A program made the position numbers and the translations under genes. The notes under the pieces were generated by a model. It did not search any database. It had not been told where the DNA came from and saw only the letters and a program-made list of their open reading frames with translations. Source: Nevskiaceae bacterium (GTDB lineage Bacteria > Pseudomonadota > Gammaproteobacteria > Steroidobacterales > Steroidobacteraceae). From it: DNA of 13,407 nucleotides. The stretch is from NCBI GenBank assembly GCA_024234075.1, contig JACKOV010000017.1, forward strand, positions 1-13,407, in the 5' to 3' direction. Positions 1 through 8,321 of this stretch are shown one piece after another. Numbering within the stretch: position 1 is the first letter of the stretch; each line of letters opens with the position of its first letter.

Positions 1-219
1 GTGTTGATGGACGAGTCCATCACCCGCGCGGCCGGCGGCGTCAACGGCCAGGAGATCGATGCCGCCACGATGCAGACCTTGATCCGCTCGATCGATCGCA
101 CGCCGCGCGAGCGCAGCACGCTCTATGGCGAGCCGCCGGCGCGCGACTCAGCGCAGTTTCGGCAGCACCTCGCGGCCGATGATCTGCAGCGCGTCCATGG
201 GGTCCTCGTGCAGGCGTAA
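1..219 (+). CDS. cofH: CofH-like FO synthase subunit 2, C-terminal part (partial)
   Basis: The gene enters from the left edge with its last 72 codons and ends at a TAA (217-219). The visible part reads LMDESITRAAGGVNGQE near the start and RTPRERSTLYG further on. From memory this is how CofH proteins end: a 'GG-T-LM-E-I-RAAG' segment, then 'GR-P-QR-T-LY'. CofH is the radical-SAM subunit that joins tyrosine to the flavin precursor to form FO, the deazaflavin core of coenzyme F420. The radical-SAM cysteine motif lies outside the window. The related menaquinone enzymes MqnC and MqnE have similar tails and are the main alternative, but the LM-E-I-RAAG plus TLYG combination fits CofH best. About 20 residues follow the usual end of the family (after TLYG) and lie antisense to the end of the next gene. 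The neighbouring LLM oxidoreductase supports an F420 context. Confidence 0.75.
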   Translation: MLMDESITRAAGGVNGQEIDAATMQTLIRSIDRTPRERSTLYGEPPARDSAQFRQHLAADDLQRVHGVLVQA

Positions 220-1170
220 GGCGACTTCGGTCAGGCCGGCACGCGCGAACAGCCGGAAGCGCTCGATCTCGCGATCGAGATCCTCCAGGCCGCCGGTCGA
301 GGTGAAGTATTCGGCCAGGCGGTTCGGGATGTACTCCGGCACGCCTTGCACCGTTCCCGAGCGGTCGAACCAGGCGGCGACGAACTGGTCGTAGTGGTCG
401 CGCACCAGCTGAGCCTCCTCCTCGGTCAGACACTGCATGATCAGCTCCTTCTGCAGCTTGATCGCGCGCCACGGCAGCTCGCGACGCGACTCGCGGTAGC
501 CCGCGGCGCGATCCTTCTTCAGATGCCAGGCCCAGAAGGTGTTCAGGCGCAGCGGCGCCATGCCGTCGGCGCGCCGGGCGACGCCGGCCATGGCCTCGGC
601 AACCGCCGGCGCCATCACTTCGGGCGGCGTGCAGCCGATGAAAACGCCATCGCCGACGCGCGCCTGCATGCGCAGCATCTGGCTGCGATAGGCGGTGCCG
701 TAGACCAGCGGCGGCGAGGCCTGGAGCCAGTCGTAGGTGCAGGGCAGGTTCACGCCGAAATCTTCGCCCTGGTAACCGCCGGCCAGCTGGCGGCGCGCGG
801 CCCGCCGCACGATCTCGATGGCCTCGCGGACCGCGCGCACGATCTTCTGCGGCCGCTGGATCCGCATGGCGTCGATGTTGCCTTCACCGGCACCGATGGC
901 CACCAGGCCGCGGCCGGCGCTCATTTCGTTCAGGGACAGCAGGCTGTTGGCGATCTTCAGCGGATGCATTTCGAACGGACTGACCGCCAGCGGCCCGAGC
1001 AGCAGTTTCGAGGTCGATTGCGCCAGCGGCACCAGCGACAGGAAGCCGTCCCAATGGGCGAAGTAGTTCGAGGTCCAGAGCGCACGGATCCCGAGCTGCT
1101 CCGCGACCTGACCGAGCTCGGCCACCTGCCGTGGTGTGAGGTTCGGTTCGAGGATGATGTCGACTTCCAT
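148..1170 (-). CDS. LLM-class flavin/F420-dependent oxidoreductase
   Basis: A 340-residue protein, the usual length for a luciferase-like monooxygenase-fold (TIM barrel) oxidoreductase. The N-terminus (MEVDIILEPN, then 'AEQLGIRALWTSNYF') is the typical first strand and helix. 'TSKLLLGPLAVSPFEMHPLKIA' and 'LNEMSAGRGLVAIGAGEGN' are the family's substrate/cofactor barrel segments, as in F420-dependent dehydrogenases and Mer-like reductases. The ATG at 1168-1170 has a GGAG (complement of 1179-1182) 8 bases upstream, which supports this start. The gene converges on the CofH-like gene and their ends overlap by 72 bases. In this family the cofactor is FMN or F420. The sequence alone cannot decide, but the CofH-like neighbour favours F420. 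The substrate is unknown. The 167-base gap to the next gene separates it from the antiporter operon. Confidence 0.85.
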   Translation of the reverse strand: MEVDIILEPNLTPRQVAELGQVAEQLGIRALWTSNYFAHWDGFLSLVPLAQSTSKLLLGPLAVSPFEMHPLKIANSLLSLNEMSAGRGLVAIGAGEGNIDAMRIQRPQKIVRAVREAIEIVRRAARRQLAGGYQGEDFGVNLPCTYDWLQASPPLVYGTAYRSQMLRMQARVGDGVFIGCTPPEVMAPAVAEAMAGVARRADGMAPLRLNTFWAWHLKKDRAAGYRESRRELPWRAIKLQKELIMQCLTEEEAQLVRDHYDQFVAAWFDRSGTVQGVPEYIPNRLAEYFTSTGGLEDLDREIERFRLFARAGLTEVALRLHEDPMDALQIIGREVLPKLR

Positions 1171-1307
1171 GACCTGGGCTCCGTTGAACGGCTGGCGAAC
1201 TCGCGGACAAAATTCTATAGCGCGGTGCCGGGGGCGGCCGTGCCGGTTCGGGCCGCGACCGTGTCACGGCTTGCGGCACACAACGATGGCTGGCTTACGC
1301 TCGCGGT

Positions 1308-1330
1308 GCCCGCGGCGCGATGTCGCGGGC
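1308..1330 (-). terminator. Weak hairpin after the antiporter-usp operon
   Basis: A perfect 7-bp inverted repeat (gcccgcg at 1308-1314, cgcgggc at 1324-1330, 9-base loop) lies 7 bases beyond the stop codon of the universal stress protein gene, the last gene of the minus-strand operon. No T-run follows on the minus strand, so this is not a textbook intrinsic terminator. It may only act as a 3' stabilising hairpin. Confidence 0.25.
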
Positions 1331-1337
1331 CGGGCGG

Positions 1338-2246
1338 TCAGCGCTCCGCAGACGGGCGGCGTGGGTCGACCACCACCAGCACGTCGGCCGCGGCCGCGGC
1401 CAGTACATGTCCCGTCACGCTGCCGAGCAGCAAGTCCTCGACCAGGTGACGCCCATGCTTGCCGATCACGATCAGGTCGCTGCCACGGGCTGCCGCCTGC
1501 TCCAGGATGACCCGCGACGGCGCACCGCGCAGCAGGGCGGTGTCGTAGGCCATCTCCCCGGGATCGCTCGCGGCCGCGAGTCGATGCAGCGAGCTGCGGG
1601 CCTGGTCGAGCATTTCGGTGCGGAAGCGCTCGATGACGGCCGGCTCGATACCCGCGAAGTGGAGCTTGCCCTCGTAGGGAAACTCGTGGGCATGGAGCAA
1701 AGTCAGCTGCGCGCCGGGCGCCAGCTCACGGGCGTAGCGGATCGACAGCGCGGACGCGGGGGAAAAATCGACCGCCACCAGCAGTGCGGCGTAGTCCGTG
1801 TCCACCATCGGGCGGCGCACCAGCAAGACGGGCTGCCGGCACTTGCGCAGCAGCTTCGAAGCGGTCGAGCCCAGCAGCGGCGCGGGAGCGGATCCGTCGC
1901 CGTGTTGCCCCAGCACGAGCAGGTCGGCGGCGAGGGTGGCTGCGAGCTCGTGCAAGGCCGCAGCCGGCTGCCCCTCGAGTACCTGCGTCTCGATGTCTGG
2001 ATCGGAACCGAGCGTGGCGGCGAATGCCGTCAGTTGCTGCTGCGCCTCGTGCCGCAGCCCCGACCGCAGCGCTTCGTCACCGCTGCCCAGCAGGCCCTGC
2101 CAGACCGAGAGTTCGTCAGTGGGCAGGACATGCGCCAATGTCAGGCGGGCGCCGCTGCGACGCGCCAGGGCGGCGGCACGCTGGGCTGCTGCGGTCGCAG
2201 CTGGCGAGAAATCCGTCGCCGCCAGGATGTGACGAGGCGCGCTCAC
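1338..2246 (-). CDS. Tandem-domain universal stress protein (UspA family)
   Basis: A 302-residue protein with two full Usp domains (about residues 4-145 and 152-295), in the size class of UspE-type tandem proteins. Each domain opens with the family strand (HILAATDFSP; LLVAVDFSP) and ends with the ATP-binding signature G-x2-G-x9-G-S: G113, G116, G126-S127 in the first and G262, G265, G275-S276 in the second. Both halves therefore probably bind nucleotide. It is soluble, with no signal peptide. The start is a GTG (2244-2246) that overlaps the mrpG stop by 4 bases, so translation is probably coupled. It is the last gene of the antiporter operon. A stress-response role tied to pH or salt is inferred from position; the exact function is unknown. 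Confidence 0.9.
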   Translation of the reverse strand: MSAPRHILAATDFSPAATAAAQRAAALARRSGARLTLAHVLPTDELSVWQGLLGSGDEALRSGLRHEAQQQLTAFAATLGSDPDIETQVLEGQPAAALHELAATLAADLLVLGQHGDGSAPAPLLGSTASKLLRKCRQPVLLVRRPMVDTDYAALLVAVDFSPASALSIRYARELAPGAQLTLLHAHEFPYEGKLHFAGIEPAVIERFRTEMLDQARSSLHRLAAASDPGEMAYDTALLRGAPSRVILEQAAARGSDLIVIGKHGRHLVEDLLLGSVTGHVLAAAAADVLVVVDPRRPSAER

Positions 2247-2629
2247 CGGTCGGCGGCTTCCGTCGGGCTGTCGTTGGGCGGAGGCGGCTGCGGGTCTTCC
2301 TGGGCCAGCAACGGTGGCGGCAATGGATCGCCGGCCTGCCGACGCCGGAACAAGGCCGCGCGGGCCAGCACGGCGCTGGAAATCGGCGCCGTGATCGACA
2401 GCACGATGATGATCAGCCAGCCGTGCAGGTACAGCTCGTTGCTGCGCCAGGAGAGATACACGATCGAGCCGAGGGTGACCAGCCAGGCCGCGAGTGTCGA
2501 GGCGAGAGCGGGTGCGTGCATGCGCTGGAAGAAATCCGGCAGCCGGTACAAGCCGAGGCCGGCGGCCAGCACCACGACGCCGCTGGCGACCAGCGACAGG
2601 GCGACGAGCGGTTCCCAGACGGAGATCAT
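2243..2629 (-). CDS. mrpG: Na+/H+ antiporter subunit G (MrpG/PhaG/ShaG)
   Basis: A 128-residue membrane protein with three hydrophobic segments near the N-terminus and a Pro/Asp-rich hydrophilic tail, as in the MnhG/MrpG family. The family signature R-x-PD-x-x-x-R-x-HAP is present as LYRLPDFFQRMHAPALAST, followed by the helix that begins LAAWLVTLGS. MrpG is a small obligatory subunit of the Mrp cation/proton antiporter. The ATG overlaps the mrpF stop by 4 bases (ATGA), and its own stop overlaps the GTG of the usp gene. A GAGGT upstream serves as ribosome binding site and lies inside mrpF. Confidence 0.93.
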   Translation of the reverse strand: MISVWEPLVALSLVASGVVVLAAGLGLYRLPDFFQRMHAPALASTLAAWLVTLGSIVYLSWRSNELYLHGWLIIIVLSITAPISSAVLARAALFRRRQAGDPLPPPLLAQEDPQPPPPNDSPTEAADR

Positions 2630-2904
2630 TCGATGACCTCGCCGCGCAGCAGGAACTTGGCCAGTGCCATCGTGCTGACGAAGCCGAACAGCACCATCAG
2701 CATCGCCGCCTCGAAATACACGTCGCTGTCGTAGCGGATCGCCAGGACCAGCATCAACAGCATCGCTACGACGTACAGGAAGTCGAGCGCCAGTATCCGG
2801 TCCTGCGCGCTCGGCCCGCGGGTGAGCCGCACGAAGCCCAGCACCATGCCGGCCAGATAGAGCACCAGGGTCAGGGTTATCGCATGCTGCAGCAGGCCAG
2901 TCAT
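2626..2904 (-). CDS. mrpF: Na+/H+ antiporter subunit F (MrpF/PhaF)
   Basis: A 92-residue protein with three transmembrane helices, the standard length for MrpF. The conserved loop is visible as RLTRGPSAQDRILALD. Its Asp35 matches the acidic residue reported as important in MrpF, and Arg36 follows. The C-terminus (AKFLLRGEVIE) resembles proteobacterial MrpF tails. MrpF acts with MrpE and MrpG in the small-subunit half of the antiporter. The start is well supported: AAGGAG 8 bases before the ATG. The ATGA overlap with the mrpE stop indicates coupled translation. Confidence 0.93.
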   Translation of the reverse strand: MTGLLQHAITLTLVLYLAGMVLGFVRLTRGPSAQDRILALDFLYVVAMLLMLVLAIRYDSDVYFEAAMLMVLFGFVSTMALAKFLLRGEVIE

Positions 2905-3389
2905 TCGAAGATCTCCTTCAGCGGATGCTCGTACAGCGCCTTGAAGCTGGTGATGAATTCAGCCTCGTCATCCAGGTCGAAGACGTGCAGCAGCAAGGCG
3001 CTGCGATCGGGCGCGAGCTCGGACCATACCGTGCCGGGAATCACTGCCGTGATCATCAGCAGCGCGGCCAGGGCATGCTCGTCCCGCAACTCGAGCGGTA
3101 CCTGCACGAACCGGCCGCGCGGCGCATGCCGCCGCGCCCGGAACACGCCGCGGGCGACCTCGATCGCCGAGCGGATGACCGCTGCACCGACCCGCAGTAT
3201 CAGGCGGATCAGAACCAGGGGTCGCTGCATCGGACCCGCCGGCGGGCGCAGCGACGCGACCAGCCGTGGCAGCCCCAATGCCACCAGCAGACCGAGCAAC
3301 AGGTTGCCGGGCGTGAACGGTTCGTTCAGCAGCAGCCACATCGCCAGCAGGCCGCTCGACAACAGCGGGTACGGCAGCAGGCGCTTCAT
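2901..3389 (-). CDS. mrpE: Na+/H+ antiporter subunit E (MrpE/PhaE)
   Basis: A 162-residue protein beginning MKRLLPYPLLSSGLLAMWLL, with two or three N-terminal membrane helices and a soluble C-terminal domain. The family segment 'LAALLMITAVIPGTVWSEL' is clear, followed by 'HVFDLDD' near the C-terminus. The length fits MrpE. The reading frame stays open far upstream (to 5102), but that part is antisense-like shadow over mrpD. The ATG at 3387-3389 is the right start because an AGGAG lies 7 bases before it and it overlaps the mrpD stop in an ATGA. The stop overlaps the mrpF ATG in the same way. Confidence 0.93.
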   Translation of the reverse strand: MKRLLPYPLLSSGLLAMWLLLNEPFTPGNLLLGLLVALGLPRLVASLRPPAGPMQRPLVLIRLILRVGAAVIRSAIEVARGVFRARRHAPRGRFVQVPLELRDEHALAALLMITAVIPGTVWSELAPDRSALLLHVFDLDDEAEFITSFKALYEHPLKEIFE

Positions 3390-5065
3390 GGCGGAAGCTC
3401 CTGGTCCACGCGCGGTTCGCTGCTGCGGGGCGGCGGTACGGGGCGTGCCGACAATACGGCCTCGACGTAGAGCTGTGGCGAGTGCAGGGCGCGGGCCGTG
3501 GCCTGGGTGTAGCGCAGGGTGGTTTCGGCACGTAGTGTGAGCAGCACGCAGATGCCCAGCAGGAATGCGAGCGGCAGGCTCTCGAACAGGTGGATGCGCG
3601 GCGAGCTGCGGGTGGCGCCTGCCCAGAAATGGCGCATGCCGGCACGGATCAGGCCGATGGTCGCGAGCAGGCCCGAGATCAGCAACATGGCGAACAGCGC
3701 CCAGGCCCGCAGGTCGCCGTCGACCAGCACCGACAACATCGTGAACTTGCCGACGAAGCCGGACAACGGTGGCAGTCCGGCGATCAGCAGCGCGCAGGTG
3801 CCGAAGCCGAGACCGAGGAAGGCGAGGGCCGCGGGCAATGGCCGTCCGGTCAGCACCTGTTCGGAATCGTCGAGATTGCTGCCCTCGGGCAGCGCCGGCG
3901 TATCGAACGGCCGCAGGTCGTCGCCGCCGTCGTCGAACCCCTCCTCGATGGCGGCGATTTCGCGGATGCGGTCGATGAGCTCGACCAGCAGGTAGAGTGC
4001 GCAGGCGGCGAGCGTCGAACTTGCGAGGTAGTACAACGCTCCGCCCGTCAGCCGGGTCTGGGCGAGACCGATTGCCGCGAGCAGAGTGCCTGAGGAAGCG
4101 ATCACGCTGAAGCCGGCGAAACGACCGAGAGTCTGCGAGGCCAGCATGCCGATCGCGCCGCAGCCGAGTGTCGCGAGGCCGCTCCAGATCAGCACTTCCT
4201 GGCCAAACGGCGGCAATGCGCCGGGGGCGTTCGGAAAGCACAGGGACCACAGGCGCAGTATCGCGTAGATGCCTACTTTGGTCAGGATGGCGAACATCGC
4301 CGCGGCCGGTGCGCTCGCGGCCGCGTAGGCCGGCGGCAGCCAGAAGTTCAGCGGCCAGGCGGCTGCCTTGGCGAGAAAGGCGACCGCGAGCATGGTTGCT
4401 GCGGCATACAGCAGGCCGCGGTCGCTCTCCGGCAGCAACGGCAGCTTGTGCGCGATGTCCGCCATGTTCAGCGTTCCGGCCACGGCGTAGATCGCCGCGA
4501 CGCCGATCAGCAACAGCAGCGAGGCCACCAGGTTGATCGCGATGTAGTGCAGGCCGGCGCGCACGCGGGCACTGCCGCCGCCGTGCAGCAGCAAGCCGTA
4601 GCTCGCCGCCAGCAGCACTTCGAAGAACACGAACAGGTTGAAAAGGTCGGCAGTCAGGAATGCGCCGTACAAGCCCATCAGCTGCAGCTGGAACAGGACG
4701 TGGAAATACACGCCCCCGTGCTGCCAGCGCGCGGTCGCATACACCACGACCGCCGAGGCCACGATCGCGGTCAGGACCAGCATCAGCGCCGACAGCCGAT
4801 CGAGCACCAGCACGATGCCGAACGGTACCGGCCAGTTGCCCGGCAGGTAGACGCCGAAGGCCGCCGTCTTGTCGACGTGATCGATCCAGACGAGCAAGCC
4901 GAGCGCGAGCAGCAACCCGAACCCGGTCGAGACCAGGTTCATCACCGCCTTGGTGCGGCGGCGCTGCTCGCCGATCAGCAGCATCAGCGCGGCAGTGGCC
5001 AGCGGCAGCAGTATCGGCGCGGCCAGCAGGTGCGGGAGCGAGGGATCGATCGGCAGGCGGATCAT
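3386..5065 (-). CDS. mrpD: Na+/H+ antiporter subunit D (MrpD/PhaD), proton-channel homologue
   Basis: A 559-residue polytopic membrane protein of the Proton_antipo_M family, homologous to complex I subunits NuoM/NuoN and NuoL. The key charged residues of the channel are present: Glu149 in LFVFFEVLLAASYG (the TM5 glutamate), Lys233 in AKAAAWPLNFWLP (the TM7 lysine) and Lys263 in LTKVGIYAILRL (TM8). A hydrophilic loop around residues 365-390 (rich in Asp and Glu) and a Pro-rich C-terminal tail after about residue 540 are somewhat longer than I expect for the family. The start and stop overlap those of mrpC and mrpE by 4 bases each. The ribosome binding site is weak (GGAAGAG), so translation may depend on coupling from mrpC. 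Confidence 0.95.
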   Translation of the reverse strand: MIRLPIDPSLPHLLAAPILLPLATAALMLLIGEQRRRTKAVMNLVSTGFGLLLALGLLVWIDHVDKTAAFGVYLPGNWPVPFGIVLVLDRLSALMLVLTAIVASAVVVYATARWQHGGVYFHVLFQLQLMGLYGAFLTADLFNLFVFFEVLLAASYGLLLHGGGSARVRAGLHYIAINLVASLLLLIGVAAIYAVAGTLNMADIAHKLPLLPESDRGLLYAAATMLAVAFLAKAAAWPLNFWLPPAYAAASAPAAAMFAILTKVGIYAILRLWSLCFPNAPGALPPFGQEVLIWSGLATLGCGAIGMLASQTLGRFAGFSVIASSGTLLAAIGLAQTRLTGGALYYLASSTLAACALYLLVELIDRIREIAAIEEGFDDGGDDLRPFDTPALPEGSNLDDSEQVLTGRPLPAALAFLGLGFGTCALLIAGLPPLSGFVGKFTMLSVLVDGDLRAWALFAMLLISGLLATIGLIRAGMRHFWAGATRSSPRIHLFESLPLAFLLGICVLLTLRAETTLRYTQATARALHSPQLYVEAVLSARPVPPPRSSEPRVDQELPP

Positions 5066-5406
5066 GGCTGCTCTTCCCGGCCGTCGACATGATCGCCGCC
5101 ACTGAGGCCGCGCAGTGCGAGCAGCACCACCAGGAACAGCGCCGTGGTCGCGAAGCCGATGACGATCGCGGTCAGCACCAGCGATTGCGGCAAGGGATCG
5201 GTGTAGTTGGTGAGATCGGCGGGCAGACCCGGTTTGACGATCGGTTCCTTGCCGGTGGACAGGCTGCCGACGCTGAAGATGAACAGGTTGACCGCGTAGG
5301 ACAGCAGCGACAGGCCGATCAGCACCTGGAACGTGCGCGGCCGCAGCACCAGCCAGACGCCCGCGCCACCCATCACGCCGATCGCCATGGAGACCACGAT
5401 TTCCAT
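5062..5406 (-). CDS. mrpC: Na+/H+ antiporter subunit C (MrpC/PhaC), NuoK-like
   Basis: A 114-residue protein with three transmembrane helices, homologous to complex I subunit NuoK. The signature region 'DPLPQSLVLTAIVIGFA' is intact, and the N-terminal 'RPRTFQVLIGLSLLSYAVNL' matches the family. Length is normal. The ATG (5404-5406) overlaps the mrpAB stop by one base (TGATG) and has a GGAGG upstream. Its stop overlaps the mrpD start in an ATGA. It sits in the core membrane arm with MrpA and MrpD. Confidence 0.95.
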   Translation of the reverse strand: MEIVVSMAIGVMGGAGVWLVLRPRTFQVLIGLSLLSYAVNLFIFSVGSLSTGKEPIVKPGLPADLTNYTDPLPQSLVLTAIVIGFATTALFLVVLLALRGLSGGDHVDGREEQP

Positions 5407-8321
5407 CAGCCGGCCTCCTCGACGTCCACTGCCGCCTGGCGCTGGGCGCGCAGTGTCTGGTGGGCCAGCGCGGTCAGCAGCAGCAGCGTCGCGCCGACGA
5501 CGACACAGAACACGCCGAGATCGAACAGCGCGGCACTCGGCAGATGCAGCGCGCCGAGCAGCGGCAGGTCCAGATGCAGTGTGTGGGTCGTGAGGAAGGG
5601 ATAGCCGAAGGGCAGTGCGGCGAGGCCGGTCAGCAGCGCCAGCATCAGTCCGGCACCGATCCAGCGCTGCGGGCCGAGGTTCAGGCGCGCTTCGACCCAG
5701 CGCGTGCCACTGGCCATGGACTGCGAAACCAGCGTGATCGAGACCACCAGCCCGGCGATGAAGCCGCCGCCAGGCTTGTTGTGGCCGCGCAGCAGCAGGT
5801 ACAGCGCGAAGGCCAGCGCGAGCGGCAGCAGCAGCCGCACCAGCACCGCCGGTACCGCGAGGTAATCGGGTGGCAGCTCGGCCGGATCGTGGCGTTGCGA
5901 GATGTCGGTGCCGAACTGGCGCAGCGCGGTGCGTTGCTGCGCCGGCCGGGCGATCGATTCACGCGGCGGCCGGAAGCGGCGCAGCAGCGCGTAGACCGTC
6001 AGGCCGACGATGCCGAGCACGGTGATCTCGCCCAACGTATCGAAGGCGCGGAAGTCCACCAGCATCACGTTGACGACATTGGTTCCACCGCCGTCCGGCA
6101 AGGCGCGTTCGATGAAGAACGGCGCGATGCTCAGCGGTGCATCGCGGGTCAGCAGGGCATAGGACAGCACCGCGAGGGCGCTGCCGATCAGCAAGGCGAT
6201 CACGAAGTCGCGCCGCCGGCGCCACCAGGCGATATCGGCGCGGCGCAGGTCGCCGTCCAGCTCGATACGACGCGGCAGCCAGCGCAAGCCGAGCAGATAG
6301 AGCACCAGCGTGACCACCTCCACGGCAAGCTGCGTCAGCGCGAGATCCGGCGCCGAGAACCAGGCAAACGTGATGCAGACCGCCAGTCCGACCAGGCTCA
6401 GCAGCGTCAGGGCGGCGAGCCGGTGGAACTTGGCCTGCCAGGCGGCACCGATCGCGCAACTGCCGCCGAGCAGCCACAGCAACACGAATTCCGGCGTCAT
6501 CGGAATCCGTTCCCGATGGCCCCATTCGAGCGGCACGATCAGCGCCGAGCTGAGGCCTGCCGCGCCGGCGATCACCAGCATCCAGAGCAGCTGCGGCTGC
6601 AGGCGGCGTGTCCCGGTCAGTTGCTGGATCTTGCCGGCCAGGGCGATCAGCCGGGCGAGCAGAGATTCGAACAGCTGCCGGCCGTTGAGCGGCAGCAGTG
6701 GCACGCGGTTGCTGGTGCGCGCGCGCAGGTGTTCACCGTAGCGGGCATAGATCAGCACGCCGCCGGCCAGCGCGACCAGACTCATGACCAGCGGCAGGTT
6801 GAACCCATGCCAGGCCGCGAGGCTGTACGCCGGGAGGGTGCCGCCCACGACCGGACGTGCCGCGGTGGCGAGCGCCGGCCCGATCGACAGCGCCGGTATG
6901 ATGCCGACCACGAGGCAGGCCAGCACCAGCAGTTCGATGGGCACGCGCATCCAGCGCACCGGCTCGTGCGGCGCGCGCGGCAAGTCCTCCGGCGGTGGCC
7001 CGAAGAACGCGCCATGGGCGAGGCGCAGCGAGTACAGCACCGCGAAGACGCCGGCCAGCGTCGCGGCCAGCGGCAGGGCGATCTTGATCCACGGCTGGGC
7101 GGAGACGAATACCGTTTCGGCGAAGAACATCTCCTTGGAGAGGAAGCCGTTCAGCAGCGGCACGCCGGCCATCGCGGCGCTGGCGACGATCGCCAGCGTG
7201 CCGGTGATCGGCATGCTGCGGTACAGGCCACGGAGGCGGCGCATGTCGCGGGTGCCGGTTTCGTGATCGATGATGCCGACCGACATGAACAGCGACGCCT
7301 TGAACGTGGCGTGGTTCATCATGTGGAACACGGCTGCGACTGCGGCCAGCGGGCTGTTGAGGCCGAGCAGCAAGGTGATCAGGCCGAGATGGCTGATGGT
7401 CGAGTAGGCCAGCAGGCCTTTGAGGTCGTTCTGGAACATCGCCGCATAGGCGCCCAGCAGCAGGGTCACGAGCCCCGTACCGCCGACCACCCAGAACCAT
7501 TCGTCTGTGCCGGCCAGCACCGGCCAGAGGCGCGCCAGCAGGAACACGCCGGCTTTGACCATCGTAGCCGAATGCAGATAGGCCGAGACCGGTGTCGGCG
7601 CCGCCATGGCCTGCGGCAGCCAGAAATGGAACGGAAACTGCGCGCTCTTGGTGAAGGCACCGACCAGCAGCAGCGTCAGCATCAGTGGATAGAGGTTGTG
7701 GTCGCGTACCTGGTCGGCGGCGGCGAACACTGCGTCGAGCTCGTAGCTGCCGGCGGCATGGCCGATCAGCAGCACCGCGGCGAACAGCGCCAGGCCACCG
7801 CCACCGGTGAGCAGCAGCGCCATGCGGGCGCCACGCCGCGCGTCCTGCCGGTGATACCAGTAGCCGATCAGCAGGAACGAGAACACGCTGGTCAGTTCCC
7901 AGAACAGGATCAGCTGCACCAGGTTGCCGGAGACGACGATGCCCAGCATGGCCCCCATGAAGCCGAGCAGCAGCGAATAGAAGCGTGCTGCCGGGTCTTC
8001 GGGCGAGAGGTAATAGCGGGCGTAGAGGATCACCAGCAGGCCGACGCCCGACACGAGCATCGCGAACATCCAGGCGAACCCGTCGATCCGCAGCAGCAGG
8101 TCCACCCCGAGCTGCGGTATCCAGGTGTGTCGCTCGACGATCACCTCACCGGTGGAAACCTGCGGATAAAGCAGCGCGAACGAGACGAACACCGCCAGCG
8201 CGACCAGCGCGGACACCAGGGATTCCGCGTTGCGCGCATTGGTGGGCAGGAGTGCGGCGAGGATGCTGCCGAGAAACGGCAGCATCGTGACCAGCAGCAG
8301 GGATACCGGGAGTTGATCCAT
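5406..8321 (-). CDS. mrpA: Fused Na+/H+ antiporter subunit A/B (MrpAB, PhaAB type)
   Basis: A 971-residue membrane protein fusing two subunits that are separate genes in Bacillus-type operons. Residues 1-about 590 are the NuoL-like MrpA antiporter domain, with Glu142 in LILFWELTSVFSF, Lys225 in FTKSAQFPFHFWLP, and His250 and Lys256 in YLHSATMVKAGVF. Residues about 600-790 hold the extra MrpA C-terminal membrane domain (TQLAVEVVTLVLYLLGLRWLP). From about residue 800 the MnhB/MrpB domain follows, with its signature GHNKPGGGF at 846-854. The fusion means the operon has six rather than seven antiporter genes, as in the Pha/Sha systems of many proteobacteria. It is the first gene of the operon. 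No strong ribosome binding site is visible before the ATG at 8319-8321. Function: Na+ (or K+)/H+ antiport for pH and salt homeostasis in the inner membrane. Confidence 0.95.
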   Translation of the reverse strand: MDQLPVSLLLVTMLPFLGSILAALLPTNARNAESLVSALVALAVFVSFALLYPQVSTGEVIVERHTWIPQLGVDLLLRIDGFAWMFAMLVSGVGLLVILYARYYLSPEDPAARFYSLLLGFMGAMLGIVVSGNLVQLILFWELTSVFSFLLIGYWYHRQDARRGARMALLLTGGGGLALFAAVLLIGHAAGSYELDAVFAAADQVRDHNLYPLMLTLLLVGAFTKSAQFPFHFWLPQAMAAPTPVSAYLHSATMVKAGVFLLARLWPVLAGTDEWFWVVGGTGLVTLLLGAYAAMFQNDLKGLLAYSTISHLGLITLLLGLNSPLAAVAAVFHMMNHATFKASLFMSVGIIDHETGTRDMRRLRGLYRSMPITGTLAIVASAAMAGVPLLNGFLSKEMFFAETVFVSAQPWIKIALPLAATLAGVFAVLYSLRLAHGAFFGPPPEDLPRAPHEPVRWMRVPIELLVLACLVVGIIPALSIGPALATAARPVVGGTLPAYSLAAWHGFNLPLVMSLVALAGGVLIYARYGEHLRARTSNRVPLLPLNGRQLFESLLARLIALAGKIQQLTGTRRLQPQLLWMLVIAGAAGLSSALIVPLEWGHRERIPMTPEFVLLWLLGGSCAIGAAWQAKFHRLAALTLLSLVGLAVCITFAWFSAPDLALTQLAVEVVTLVLYLLGLRWLPRRIELDGDLRRADIAWWRRRRDFVIALLIGSALAVLSYALLTRDAPLSIAPFFIERALPDGGGTNVVNVMLVDFRAFDTLGEITVLGIVGLTVYALLRRFRPPRESIARPAQQRTALRQFGTDISQRHDPAELPPDYLAVPAVLVRLLLPLALAFALYLLLRGHNKPGGGFIAGLVVSITLVSQSMASGTRWVEARLNLGPQRWIGAGLMLALLTGLAALPFGYPFLTTHTLHLDLPLLGALHLPSAALFDLGVFCVVVGATLLLLTALAHQTLRAQRQAAVDVEEAG

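Noticed and set aside
346..2636. Open frames on the plus strand opposite the LLM, usp and mrpG genes
   Set aside because: Low-complexity, basic, no motifs, and opposite well-supported genes.
3390..5102. Upstream extension of the mrpE frame, giving a 733-residue protein
   Set aside because: This part overlaps mrpD out of frame and has Arg/Ala-rich shadow composition. The internal ATG with an AGGAG and normal MrpE length is the real start.
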